From NCBI GenBank assembly GCA_011634665.1, contig WAEK01000002.1, positions 1,075,001 through 1,139,000 on the forward strand: a stretch of DNA of 64,000 bases, given 5' to 3'. Every line of letters starts with the position of its first letter. Positions within the stretch are counted from its first letter, which is position 1. This document shows, in pieces, positions 12,458 to 23,673 of the stretch. The translations under genes were made by a program, and so were the position numbers. This stretch comes from Mortierella sp. BCC40632. Lineage: Eukaryota; Mortierellomycota; Mortierellomycetes; Mortierellales; Mortierellaceae. A model generated the notes under the pieces. It did not search any database and had not been told where the DNA came from. It saw only the letters and a list, made by a program, of their open reading frames with translations.

Positions 12458-13456
12458 ATGAATCATCTAAAGCATCTTCCAGCAGGGAGGATGTTGCCTC
12501 GCCATTCATTCCTCTCACCACGCCTACTCTCTTCTTTCACGCAGACAGCTTCCCACCAATATGGTTCGGTTGTTGCTGCTACCGGTCACTCACCCGCCGT
12601 CATAAATTGTAGAACCTTGGCTTTTCGCGCTACCCGACCTGCTCGGATCCACACTTCAGCCTATCTCTCGAGCGGAAAGTTCACAAGCGCAAGTTTATCT
12701 TGCTTAGAGTCTTTGTCAACTCTTAGGTGCGCACCTCGGCACCACCCATCCCGATGGCTAAGGATGGGAGGAACAGCCAGAATCGATCATGGTCACTCGT
12801 TTATCCGTTTAAGCTCGGTCTGCAGTAGAGGTTTCTTTTCGGCATCCGAAGCAGAGATTGTCTCTTTTTATGACGACAAGGTGACTCAGGTTAGTTGGTT
12901 CTCAAAAAAAAAGCTTGCTAGAGACTTCACTAAATACAACATAATTATTTCTTCTTTCCATACATCTATTAGTATGCGGATCAGGATATCCAGACAGTAA
13001 CACTCAAGACCTTGCTGGGTCTTGGCCGTTCAGGATCCCCCTCCTCACTCTGCCAACCGACCGTACCTCCATCCACACCCAACTTGACAGCACGTCAGGA
13101 ACAGGAGCAGCTAGACCTCGCTGTGAACCTCGAAGTGGCCCGGTACGCCCGAAAGGAACTCCCAGTCCGTTTAGCACGCTTAATCAAAGCAACTCAGAAA
13201 TTACCCTTCATTGTCGGGACCAATCCATATATTAAGCAGGTCTACAAGCTTTATTATGACTCTTTCCAAACAATCACCTCCAAGCCTATTGACATTCGGG
13301 ACAAGGAAGACCTGGACCGGTTTGCAGAAGTCTTGAAGGGACTTGTCCAGTCCCATACAGATGTCATTCCTATGCTCTCCCAAGGCAAGAGATGATACTC
13401 GTAACGGCTAGGTATCTCCTTTACAAAGTCTTCATTTCTCCATTGGTGACTTACCG

Positions 13457-13492
<36 letters not shown>

Positions 13493-14582
13493 ACAACCCT
13501 CTTCAGGATTTCTGGAATGCAAAATGTATATGGCCAAGGACGACATCAAGAAGTTTCTGGACGAAATGATTCGGGCACGTATCGGTATCCGCCTGATTGC
13601 CGAACAAGTCATTTCTCTTTGGGAACAACGACAAAAGGATGAAGGAGAACAGGAGAGCTCGATCAGACAGGCCCACTCGAGCGTAACTAATCACGAGACA
13701 TCGCCATCAGCTAGCTCAGAGACAGAGGTCGTAGGTGTCGTTCATCGAGATCTCCGACCTGCAGACTTGATCCAGACCTGTGCTAGTTTTGTTCAGGATC
13801 TTTGCGACGTCAATTATGGATCGAGTCCTGAGGTGATCATTAATGGTCAGACCGACACGAGGTTTACCTATGTCCCTGTTCATCTGGAATACATCCTCTG
13901 CGAACTGCTCAAAAATGCACTCCGTGCTACGGTTGAGCAATCGGAAAAGATGGGCCGCTCTGCTCTGAATCCCTATGGAAATAATCCACCTCGCCGCCAC
14001 TCAGCCAATGGAAATAGTGGATCTAGCGGATGGTCTGCTCATCACCACCAACATGGCCACCACTCTGCTGATAAACACAAGGACCATGTCGTCATTGTCA
14101 GTGGTGAAGAAGGCTCTGAAGCATTTGAGGACACTGAAACAAAGAAACACAACGAATATGGTCATCCCCCTGTCGAAGTCACGATCGCTCAGGGCGAGCA
14201 TGAAGTAACGATCCGAATCAGAGATCAGGGTGGAGGTATTTCTCGAGAGAACCTGAGTCGGATTTTCGATTACTCCTTTACCACTGTCAAGTCAGAGAAT
14301 GATACGGACGATCTGGAAGGTGGAGGGAATGATTTAACCGATGCTGGGGCAGGTAATTCGCCCTATGGAGTCGATAGTATCTTTAAGGGCGTCAGTCGCC
14401 TAGCAATGCAAGCTGGTCTTGGTGGTCCCATTGCTGGACTTGGGTTTGGACTACCATTGACAAAGATATATGCACAATATTTTGGAGGTGATATGCAAGT
14501 GGTCTCGCTTCAAGGATACGGTTGCGATGTGTTCTTGAAGCTGAAGCAGATCGACGAGACGCTGGACGATCTCCAGATTTAG
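12458..14582 (+). CDS. BCKDK: Mitochondrial branched-chain keto-acid / pyruvate dehydrogenase kinase
   Basis: Exons 12458-12889, 12973-13384 and 13507-14582 give 639 residues. Intron 2 (13385-13506) has a GC donor (CAAG|GCAAGA), forced by phase and by the conserved junction Q-GFLEC. The enzyme phosphorylates and inactivates the E1 subunit of a mitochondrial 2-oxo-acid dehydrogenase. Residues 1-140 are Arg/Ser-rich and act as a long transit region. Then come the allosteric helical domain (ELPVRLARLIK, LPFIVGTNP) and the GHKL ATP site: N-box ELLKNALRAT (Asn418), DQGGG at 521-525, GLGFGLP at 592. The tail SLQGYGCDVFLKL resembles human BCKDK more than PDK, but substrate choice is not settled. An unusual His/Ser-rich insert of about 75 residues (428-503, HHHQHGHH) separates N-box and G1. 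The gene converges on RTT109 with 110 bp between stops. Confidence 0.9.
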
Positions 14583-14692
14583 TGGAAATGCACGCAGACA
14601 AAAATACAAAGACCACTTTTTTTTTTTTATTTATTTTTTTAGGTATCTTCATTTTTCATTATAAAGTACTCCCAGGAAAAACTACGATTTCT

Positions 14693-16816
14693 CTACGGAT
14701 CAACTTTACGTCTTTTAATCAGACTAGGGTCTAAAAAGGTTGCCCCCGAAGTAGACGACGAGGACGACGACGTGGTCGATGCTATAGAAGCTGTTGTCGC
14801 AGACGTCGAATCCGGAGTTGGATTCTTTCGTCGGATTAGACTAGCGCTCAGCAAATTCACGGCGTTTGTAGGATTGGAGTTACTTTCGGGGGCAATCTTG
14901 CGCTTAATCAGCCCTGGACTAAGCAAATTCGCTGTCACTGCTGCTGTAGTGGATGGCTCAGAGACCGACGATCCTGATATGTCGACTGGGATGGTACCAA
15001 CACTTTGGGCCTTGGAGGAGGATGGGTCAGCAATAGGAAGAGTCACTTGGACTTGGTATTGTTGAATCCATGATGCGCCAGCCTTTGTTCGTGCCACACT
15101 CTCGGGGCAGAGAGATGTAGTATCAGAAATTGCTTTTCCCTCCACATTCGAGCTGGTGTTCTCCTCGTTCTCTGTCTTTTCTTGGTCCTCCTTTTCTCGG
15201 AGAGCCTCCTTTTCCGATGCTTTTTGAATCCAAGTCTGGACTTGGCTATGCCATCGTCGGGTCGACTGTTGTGCCTGTTCAGGTGTTGAGAAATCCAGTT
15301 CCAACAAATAATTGATCACTTTGGTGTACTCACCCGTGGATCCCGATGGAGGTAAAGATGGACTTGAGGTCGTGGACACGGTCGACTCCTCTTTGTTAGC
15401 CTTCTCAGTAGTCTGCTTTTGATCCGCCTCCTCCTTAGTCTCGGCCACTGAAGCATCCTTTGAGGTGATTGATTGAACATCACTTGTGCTAACAGCAATG
15501 TTTGTTTGGCATGGATGCTCTTCAACAACTCGGAAGAACCCAGTAATTTTGCCCGCACCACATTCTTCACCGATTGCAATCAATTCCCAGAACGTCCGAA
15601 GATCTACCATACCCCGTCGACATGAAGGAGACTGAATCATCCTTGATTTGGGATCATCTGGGAATTGGGGGATCAACCTTTGAGCGAGTCCTTTGGCTCC
15701 CTTGTCTGGGTATCCATACGTCCAGGCAAACGTTTTGTTCTCCTGAGGTGGTGTCACTGCAGAACGGATTACATTGGCTGCTTGACGCTCTGTCTCGATG
15801 CCAGGAATATGCCAAAATGCCTTCACATAACTCTTTGTGGGTATCTGATCTGGTAGTGCTGTCGAGGTTCTATCCTCTCGAGCAGAGTCATCCTCGTAGA
15901 CAGACGTGACCATGTTTTTCCACCATCGAACTAGTTTCCGGTCGTCAAGGGCGTGCTTTCGAGGGTTCTTGGCGGATTGAGCAAAGAGATACTGAGGTTG
16001 AGCCCGTGCAAAGATGTAGAGAGAGGTTTTCCTGTGCAATTTTTGTAATGCCTTAAGAGCTGGCTGTTCCTCAGATCCGGCAGGTTTGATAGATTGATGA
16101 GAATCTGGTGTTGCAATGGATAAGGTCGACATTTTGCTAGAAGTCTCAGATTCGGATGATCCAAGAGATTTGCTTGGAGCTTTCAGACAGTCGATGGTTT
16201 GGATATCCAAGGATCTGATTGCCTTGAGGTATCCACGCACCAAAGCCTGCGCGGGGCTCCTGGTAGGAGGTTGGCGAGATGCGAGATCAAGTTCTGGTAA
16301 AGGCCAGTACCCAGATGTGTCGACTTTGGCAACATAAACCATTTTTTCGACTGTAATAGGTGTAGTGTCCTGCTCGGTTTGATCCGCCTTGCTTGGAGTA
16401 CTGGAGGGCAGGATGGGCCACAGGTCATATTCAAGCACCTCGAGTCCTGCTATCAAAACCTGTGAAGTATCTTGTTGAGGAACCTTTAAGCTGTTGTTAT
16501 CCTCTTGCTTTGTGACCGACTCTGTTTCTGTTGAGCCAACGCTGACAAGGACAAGTCGCTCCCGGACGGTGATTCGTTCATAATGTGATTTTTGAACCTT
16601 GAGTGGAAACAACTTGGAACACGTCCGAGGTCGAGTCAGAAAGCTATCCAGTCGAAACGTGTATTTTCCGGACAATGGTTGGGTCGCTGTTCCTGGCGTG
16701 GCTTGAGATGATGAGCCATGGAAGAATGCCTCAAGTTCTTGGGCAATGCATTTCAGAATTGGATCCCGTTCCTGAGCAGAATGGGATTTGAGGCTGATTT
16801 CAGGGGCCTGATTCAT
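14693..16816 (-). CDS. RTT109: Rtt109 histone H3-K56 acetyltransferase
   Basis: A single exon of 707 residues. The frame is open further upstream, but ATG at 16816 (MNQAPEIS) is the first Met; sequence above it translates a poly-A tract. Rtt109 acetylates newly made histone H3 on Lys56 with Asf1 or Vps75, in replication-coupled nucleosome assembly. The diagnostic block at about 267-299 reads FARAQPQYLF, then SAKNPRKH, then LDDRKLVRWW. Further family segments are KVDTSGYWPLP (about 164-174) and the FWHIPG/TFAWTYGYP region. Low-complexity Thr/Ser/Glu inserts interrupt the fold, making it longer than yeast Rtt109 (436 residues). The last 80 residues carry three copies of a basic motif of form L-x-x-x-LI-[KR]-R-[KR], likely nuclear-targeting or chaperone-binding. 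The family is fungal and distantly related to p300. Confidence 0.92.
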   Translation of the reverse strand: MNQAPEISLKSHSAQERDPILKCIAQELEAFFHGSSSQATPGTATQPLSGKYTFRLDSFLTRPRTCSKLFPLKVQKSHYERITVRERLVLVSVGSTETESVTKQEDNNSLKVPQQDTSQVLIAGLEVLEYDLWPILPSSTPSKADQTEQDTTPITVEKMVYVAKVDTSGYWPLPELDLASRQPPTRSPAQALVRGYLKAIRSLDIQTIDCLKAPSKSLGSSESETSSKMSTLSIATPDSHQSIKPAGSEEQPALKALQKLHRKTSLYIFARAQPQYLFAQSAKNPRKHALDDRKLVRWWKNMVTSVYEDDSAREDRTSTALPDQIPTKSYVKAFWHIPGIETERQAANVIRSAVTPPQENKTFAWTYGYPDKGAKGLAQRLIPQFPDDPKSRMIQSPSCRRGMVDLRTFWELIAIGEECGAGKITGFFRVVEEHPCQTNIAVSTSDVQSITSKDASVAETKEEADQKQTTEKANKEESTVSTTSSPSLPPSGSTGEYTKVINYLLELDFSTPEQAQQSTRRWHSQVQTWIQKASEKEALREKEDQEKTENEENTSSNVEGKAISDTTSLCPESVARTKAGASWIQQYQVQVTLPIADPSSSKAQSVGTIPVDISGSSVSEPSTTAAVTANLLSPGLIKRKIAPESNSNPTNAVNLLSASLIRRKNPTPDSTSATTASIASTTSSSSSSTSGATFLDPSLIKRRKVDP

Positions 16817-17765
16817 GGTGAAGTGCGACCGAGAAACAGCGTGCTGATTCACAGGAAAAAAAAAAAAAAAAAAAAAAAGGCGCGAGGTAGGAGGATCACT
16901 CCAGAAAAGCCACACTTCTGCTCCCCCTCTCAAATCCGACCTTTTTCTGCTCTTGACAAGCAACCGTCCCTGTTACGATTAAAGAAAAATATGCAAAAGA
17001 TGTGATGTCTTTTTTTTTTTTTTATTGTTACTTTTTGCTGGGCTGGATTCAGCCCTATATTTTTTTTTTTTTTTTTTTTTTTTTTCTTTTTTCTTTCTTT
17101 GTATACAAATTACAAGACTTCTCACGAGAAGGAGAAGGAGGGGGGGACAAACGAAATTAGCAGCAACAAGAACTACAGCGAAAAAAGAAAAGACTCTACA
17201 CCCATCCACTCCAGCTCTAGGTTCTAAAAGAGAAAAAGAAAAAAGAAAAGAAAAAGAAAAGGAAAAGGAAAGGAAAAAGATAGAGAGAGGGAGATCGAAT
17301 GGAAGGTGGAGAGAGTGAGGGAAGTGGAAGATCATTACAGTGACAGTTACGAAGGAATGGAAAGCAAAAAGAAAAAAAAATGGATTCGACAGAAGCAGTT
17401 GGAATAATAATGATAAAGAATAGTAAAAAAAGAAAGAAAAGAAAGAAAAACAAGTAAAGGGATGAAAATAGAACAGTACGAGTGTCAAAAAGAAGCATCT
17501 CGCCCATTCTCTAAATTTCTCAGAAAAAAAAAAAAAAAAAAAAACGGTATAGACAGGATATCGATTTTTCGACATCGACAAAGAGTTGCAACAACTATAC
17601 ATGAATCGCTCACCCTGAGCTGGATACCTCAGGATGAGGAAAAAGAGGGAAGAAAAAAAAAAAAAAAAAAAAAAAAAGATAAGATCATAGGTTTTGAAAT
17701 GGCAGCATCGTGGTATCGACCTTTTTCTTGCTTCGAGGTGGCATTGACAACGCGTTCCTCCTCTT
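16817..17765. other. Intergenic with homopolymer tracts
   Basis: This lies upstream of RTT109 and downstream of the zinc-finger gene (both minus strand). It contains A18-A20 and T20-T25 runs (about 16857-16878, 17060-17085, 17522-17544, 17653-17678) and a GA-rich block at 17226-17300. A 274-residue minus-strand frame at 16979-17803 is a translation of these runs (Phe/Lys/Ser) and is not a gene. The stretch probably includes the zinc-finger gene's 3' UTR. Confidence 0.55.
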
Positions 17766-20218
17766 TTAACCGTAGGTGGTGACGATCTGAGCAAGATGAG
17801 CAAGCGAAGACAACTCTTCTGGGTTCTCTTGTTTCACAGGCTTTTCATATCTCGCCTCTCCCGAAATGCGCTCGTGCTGTCGCTGTTGATGTTGATGTTG
17901 CTGCTGTTGCTGCTGCCCGGGGATGGACATGGAGGACGACGAGGCGGACGAAATCGAAGTCATCGAAGACATGGATGAAATGGCCGAAGTCCGGGTAGTA
18001 TTGCCTGACTCTTCTTCATCATACCGCATCCGAGTATCACCTCCCATAGATGGCTGTTCTCTTGGATAAGTGTGATGGGAGTGTGGGTGCGAATGTGAAT
18101 GCGAGTGCTTGTCCTGCTGAAGACAATCCTGAATCGGGTCGAAACGGTACTTCGTTGGCGTGTGCGGGGTCGACTGAGGCGAGAGCGGCGCTGCATGTTT
18201 GGTGCCATGACGATGACCAATACCGTTGCCATTGCTGCTGCTATACACAGACGAAGGTTCAGAGGAAGATGGGTACGTCTTTGCATCAGCATGTGCCGAG
18301 CCCTGATCCTGTCGACTGCCCTGGATCGTCAGCGGAGGGAGCTGATACGCGCCATGCGACGAATGAGGTGCTGGCGGTGGGTGAGATGGGTGATGCTGTG
18401 CACCTGGAGGGATGTGGCTCGCACTTGCATGGCCAGCATGCGACTGCGAGGGGTGAGAGTGATAGCCAGAGGACCCTTGTTGGTGACCTGGATACGAAGA
18501 CGGATGCTGCGGCTGTGTCGAAGGATGGTACGGGTGATGGTAGTGCTGTTGTGCCTGATGAGGGTGTCGCGACTCGTGTTCGTACGACGGGGTAACACCC
18601 TCCATGCGCTCTACGTCCCGCGTAAAGGGCGAGGTGGGAGACGCCAGTACGGACTCGGAAGGATAACTACCATGGCTCTCACTCAGGTACTTGTTCGAGG
18701 ACGCATGTGCCACGCCGTGAGGTGCAGGCAAGTATCCAGACTGTTGCTGTTGATACATTGCAGGCTGTGAGATTGAAGGCGTCAATGGCGATGGGAGAGT
18801 CGGCGTAGGACCTGAGGGTGGGGACTGGGCCGATGGTGATTGTTGACCCGCTGAATGCTGGTGGCTCATGGCCACAGCTTGGATATTGAAATGGGGGAGC
18901 GGAGTGTGGTGCTGGTGAGTCTGAAGGATACCAGAGTGCTTGTGACGGAGAGTACCGCTCACACTAGATCCATGGCTCTCGGAAGGGCTTCGACCCATAT
19001 AGTCAACGCTTCCACTTCGGTCCAAGGGGTTGTACCGTGGCGGCGGGGAACTCTGTCTCGAGCTCTGCCTCGCCGTGGCAATCTTGGCTGCGTTATAGAA
19101 GTGCATCTGCGCATCTAGCTCTACACTACCACGACGAGTCAGGGATGCAGCAGGACTCTGATCGCGGCTACCACCTGCAAGTCGCTCTTGGGAAGCATTT
19201 CCTAGGGCATAGTACTCTTTATACTCCTTGAACTCTTTGGACTTGGGCACGCCACGGCGTGACTTTGGGGAGACATGTGTTCGGTAATGCTGCATCATGT
19301 TGTCTTGTCTCGAAAACTTGCTGGGGCATCCAGGCATCAGACACGCGAAATTGCGCTCTCCCGTATGGATTCGGTTATGACGCGCCAAATGTCCACTAAG
19401 AAAGGAGTAGAAAATGACAGAGAGGGAGTATATCAGCTTTTTCGATTCCTGAAATATAATCAAAGGGGACTAATGTACAAAGGTTTACAGAAAGAGGCAT
19501 ACCTTGTGGTGAAGCACTTGTTACATCCAGGAAACGTGCAAGAGTACTTGCGCTTAATCACGTTCGCGGGCTGCGAATTGGAGGGCTGTGGAGAACCAGG
19601 AGGGTCTGATCGCCGCCTCTGGAGCTCTGCATCATCGGATGTGTTCTCTTCCGAGTAAGAGCGAGCAAAGAAAGGGTGTGTCGGAGAAGCGACCGAGCTC
19701 GATGAACCATTCGCATGTGAACCCAAGCTGGACGAGAGCAAACCCGAAGGACTAGCACTGCCGCTAAGGCTTCGGCTACGTTGCGAGTTAGCACTCTTGG
19801 ACGACTGCAACTCTTGGGTAGAGTAGATGGGGGTTGATGCGTTGGTCAATGAAGAGGAGCGACCTGTCTCGTGAGGACGTTCTTGATGGTAGTGTCTATA
19901 ATGTCGGCCAACGTCATCGTAGTGGTGGTATCGGCTGTGATGATGGCCTCGACTATGGTGACGGTTGCGGTGTTGCGAATGAGGTCGAAGAAGATGTTCG
20001 TCCTCGTGACTAATGGAGCCAGCACGAATGCGGGGCGACGATGGAGGCGAGTGTGGGTCACGCTCAGACTGTTGGTCCAAGTCGCGTGAACGAGAAGACT
20101 GGTCAGCACCACTGTCGTTGAGGATACTGACCTTGGTGCCTGACGAGTTAGTGATGGAAAGTCCCGCAAGCCGCTTTGACTGCTGGTGCATCAAAGAGTC
20201 GGTATCAGGTTGGTTCAT
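17766..20218 (-). CDS. C2H2 zinc-finger transcription factor, Nrg1-like
   Basis: Exons 20218-19503 and 19395-17766 join in phase (intron 107 bp) to 781 residues. Two tandem C2H2 fingers lie at about 226-285. The first is CTFPGCNKCF...GHLARHNRIH, the linker is TGERNF, and the second is CLMPGCPSKF...DNMMQHYRTH. The intron falls inside finger 1, between FTT and SGHL. The segments TTSGHLARHNRIHTGE and the FSRxDNxxQHYRTH pattern match the Nrg1/Nrg2 repressors of yeasts, which bind CCCT-type elements and recruit Tup1-Ssn6. Flanks are disordered: an N-terminal Ser/His-rich region and a long C-terminal Gln/His/Pro/Ser region with HQHQQRQH-like runs. The product is nuclear. An exceptionally long gene-free region (about 12 kb) lies upstream. 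The exact target and ortholog are uncertain. Confidence 0.85.
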
Positions 20219-23200
20219 CTTGGAGTGGAGAAGTGTGGTTGCTCAGGACAATTTGGTCTGGTATTGAGGTGGTGTGGATCGTGTTGGGAAACTGAAGGAG
20301 GGAACGGAAAAGGAAAGGAGGGTATGTCGAGATACAAAGAGTGCAAAGAGAAACGAGAGTGGAGACGGGTCCAAGGTGCTTGATGATGCAGAAGATAAAA
20401 TAAGGAATCAAAAACGAAGGCCCGCTTGTTTTCGTATTCCTTTCGGTCGAGCTATTGAGGACGAAGGGTGAGGTATGAGAGAAGGGGACACAGTTAGTCT
20501 CCTACCCGATGAAGGTCTCTATCTGTTCACAAGCGCCCTGTGCTCCCGAAGCCTGGGCGCCCTGCGACCATGCGTGCCAAGGAGGAGAAGAGCATGCATT
20601 GCCTGCATGCTAATAGGCAAGTATGCACCCGAGCTCTACAGCAGACGATCCGCTTTTGGCCCACAATAGAACGCGAGGTTGTACTACCCATTCGAGGAGC
20701 GGTTTCATGTTGGACGTCGAGGCCAACCCAACAAAGGTCCTCGCGGAGGTGGGGGGAGAGAGAGAGAAAGAGAGAGAGAGAGAGAAGAGCATTGTGCTGC
20801 AGCCCAACGCATCGACCATTGTTCAAGGAAAGACAAGGCACACTCCAGTTCCGCAGGGGTAAAAAATAAATAAAAAATGGAGAACAGTGCTTAGGCGTAG
20901 GTGAGAGATGGGAAGGGGTGGGGGTAGGGGAAGCACGAGAGGGCCAATATCAAGGCACAGACAGCGATCGTAGACCGTTAGGGAAATGAAAACCATGCAA
21001 ATGCATGACAAGCACCTGTCAGTTGGGCAAACGGCGGTCAAAGCGGCGCACTGGCACTTCAGGGACAAAAGGGTTTGCACACCAGGGCACACTCGCAGGC
21101 CAGACAAAGCGCTCTCCCCAGGAGAGAAGGGAAAACGGGCCGGACAGGGAACGAGACAAAGGAGCAACGAAGGGGGCTGCCGTCCGCGCTAAAGCTACTA
21201 ATCGGCCGAAATGAGCACAAACAGCGCCATGCGTAGGGGAACAGCAACGAATTGGGTCGCGTCCTGCAGAGGCCTGCGGGTACTGTCTGCCACATACAGC
21301 CTCTTCTAGGAGGTACTTGTGACCAAAATGAGTGAACGGAACAAAGATGCTGTGCTGTCGTCGAGTGGAGGAAGGGTTGGCCGATGGGCAAGGGGAAACG
21401 TGCATTGTGTAGGCAGGCAGGTTGCTGGATTCGGGACAGGAGTCAGGGTGCGGGGCGGGGTAAGAGAAAAACCAGACCCTGGCTTCTCAGGCTGAAAGGA
21501 AAGTGTCAAAGATAATGAGAAACGACGAGTAGGCTGCCATCCTCGACAGCCCCCAGCCGGTTTAGACTGGAGATGGAGTGTCTCTGAAAAATAAATGAGC
21601 GCCGGACGAGAGCCGACCGGAGGCGACCGTGGAGGAGAGGGTGAAGGAGACCGATCGCTTAATGAACCACTGCAGGACCCACTAGTAGCCCCGCGGAAGG
21701 TACATGCAGGCTCCCCAGGATGACGACGGGCCTCAATCTCGCCATTTCCCTCTGAGAGCTAATGTCTCCCCATCCCCTGTCGTCCTTTGCTCCCAGGAAT
21801 AAATAGAAACGCCGATCCCAAAATGACGTTTCCTGGCATATCGGCACTAGGAGCTGAGAATGGATCAGTGGACACTGGCACTCACCTGCAGGAAAAAAAA
21901 ATAAAAAGAAAGAAAGAGATAGACGGGCTTGCGTGGGTTCACTCGCGAATGGTGTCGGCGGGGGACGGGCTGGCTGCGAGACCGCAGGGGCGCTGCAACA
22001 TTCAATCGAGCGACTGGTTCCTGGAACAGTAGAAGGTTGAGTATTAGCGTACGTTAATCTGAGCCCCAGTGGGCGCACAAGAGAATACGCAGCCGTGTGA
22101 GCACAGCGACGGGGGCCGGAATAGCGGGGCCGGGGCACGAGAGACAGATAGGAACATTGGGGGAAAGAGGTAGAGACATGACTGATACAGGCTAAGGGTC
22201 GTGTCTTTCAGAGGACACAGTACCCTTCTGTTAAGAAAGGCGGGCGAGCGGAGGGGAAGTCAGACATGGACATGAGGGGAAGGGAGTATCCAGACAGGAG
22301 GCACAGGTAACCATGTCAGAGATTCTGCTCAGCCAAGCTGCCTAGGCAGCCCTCGGGCGGCCAGAATGACCCAGTCAGCCAAGTAGTACGCGCCACAATC
22401 AGTCAGTCACCCATGCAAGGGCGATCTGCGACCAGACTGTAAAAAAAGGGAAGAGAGGGTGTGTATGTGCTTCGACTCTTCATGGAGAGTGGCGGCCAGT
22501 GCAGAAGAGTTGATCGTCATGGGTATGAGTTGGAAGAGAAAGAAGGGGAGAAAGAGAGAGTGGCGAAGGAAACGGCATGCGATGGGCGCAGGAGGAGGAG
22601 GTTGCTCACTCTTTTTTCCTCTGGATGTGCCGTTGGTAGACGGGTGTTGTGTAAAGTCGTTAGCTGCCGGTGACAGTTGTGGGAACTTGGGAGGTGCAAT
22701 GATAAGCAGGGATATGGCAATAGGGAGAAGGGAGAGAGAGGAGAGAGAGGGGAATTAGAGGGCTAGATGACGAGGAGACAGGATAAGAGAAGGGGTATAG
22801 GAAGCAGGGAGAGAAAAGAGGAGAGGAAAAGGAAGAACGGACGGAGCGGGAGTAGGAGCAAAAGAAAATAAAGAAAAAGAAAAAAGGTAGCGAGGGAAGA
22901 ATGGAGTAATGTTATATATGGGTACTATTGAGAATTGGGATATCCAGATAAAATAGGCAGCCGCAGCGCTGGATCAGGAGACAACTGACCCGAAGGGCAA
23001 TGCCGATGCGCTGTGTCGACACGGGCAGAAAGGGATGATGGGAGAAGAAGGGGAACGACGCAGGGTGATGTCTTGGCCCAGCAGCAGATGCGAGGAAGAG
23101 GATGCTCTCTCTACTGCTCGTTGTTCTGTTCTGTCGTTCTGGTCGGCTGGGCTAACTCGTCTGTGTGTTCTGTCGTTGTGCCTTCAGTTGGGGTGTACCC

Positions 23201-23596
23201 TTTGACCCCGCTGCGTCCTTACACTCTGTTTCTTTGGCGTGCTGCGACCTTGGTGCAAATCGCGATCGTGGATCGTGAATGTCGTCCTGACGCGTGTAGG
23301 ACGGGAAGATGGAACGACGGGGCTGGAAGGGGACAAAGCCGGGGTGATGGAAGTACAATCTACCAAGTCAAAGGAGTCAAAGGGGAGGTTGGGCCCGTGA
23401 GAAGGGGGGGGGGAGCGGTAGCGGCGGCTGACAGGGGCAAAAGTCGAGGGGAAGGGGGGGATCGCGTCTGGCTAAAAGACGTGTCGAAAACGCGGAAGGC
23501 GGAATAAATGGGGCGGATAGGCGATGGCGTGGAGAGAGGAGGAACGAGAAGCCGGCTGATGAAAACCGGCTGATGGCCGCCGATAAAATAAACGAA

Positions 23597-23673
23597 ACGC
23601 GCGGCGCGCGCGCGCGGCGGCGCGCGCGCGCGCGCGCAAAAAAGCGCGCGGCGCGGCGCGGGTGCGCGCGGGC
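23597..23673. repeat. Alternating CG tract (Z-DNA-forming candidate)
   Basis: Two blocks of near-perfect alternating CG dinucleotides are split by a short A6 spacer at about 23638-23643. The surrounding DNA is purine-rich and noncoding. Alternating CG is the strongest known Z-DNA-forming sequence. In methylating genomes it is normally eroded. Confidence 0.9.

Noticed and set aside
16979..17803. 274-residue minus-strand open frame
   Set aside because: It is dominated by Phe, Lys and Ser from T, A and GA tracts, and overlaps the end of the zinc-finger gene.
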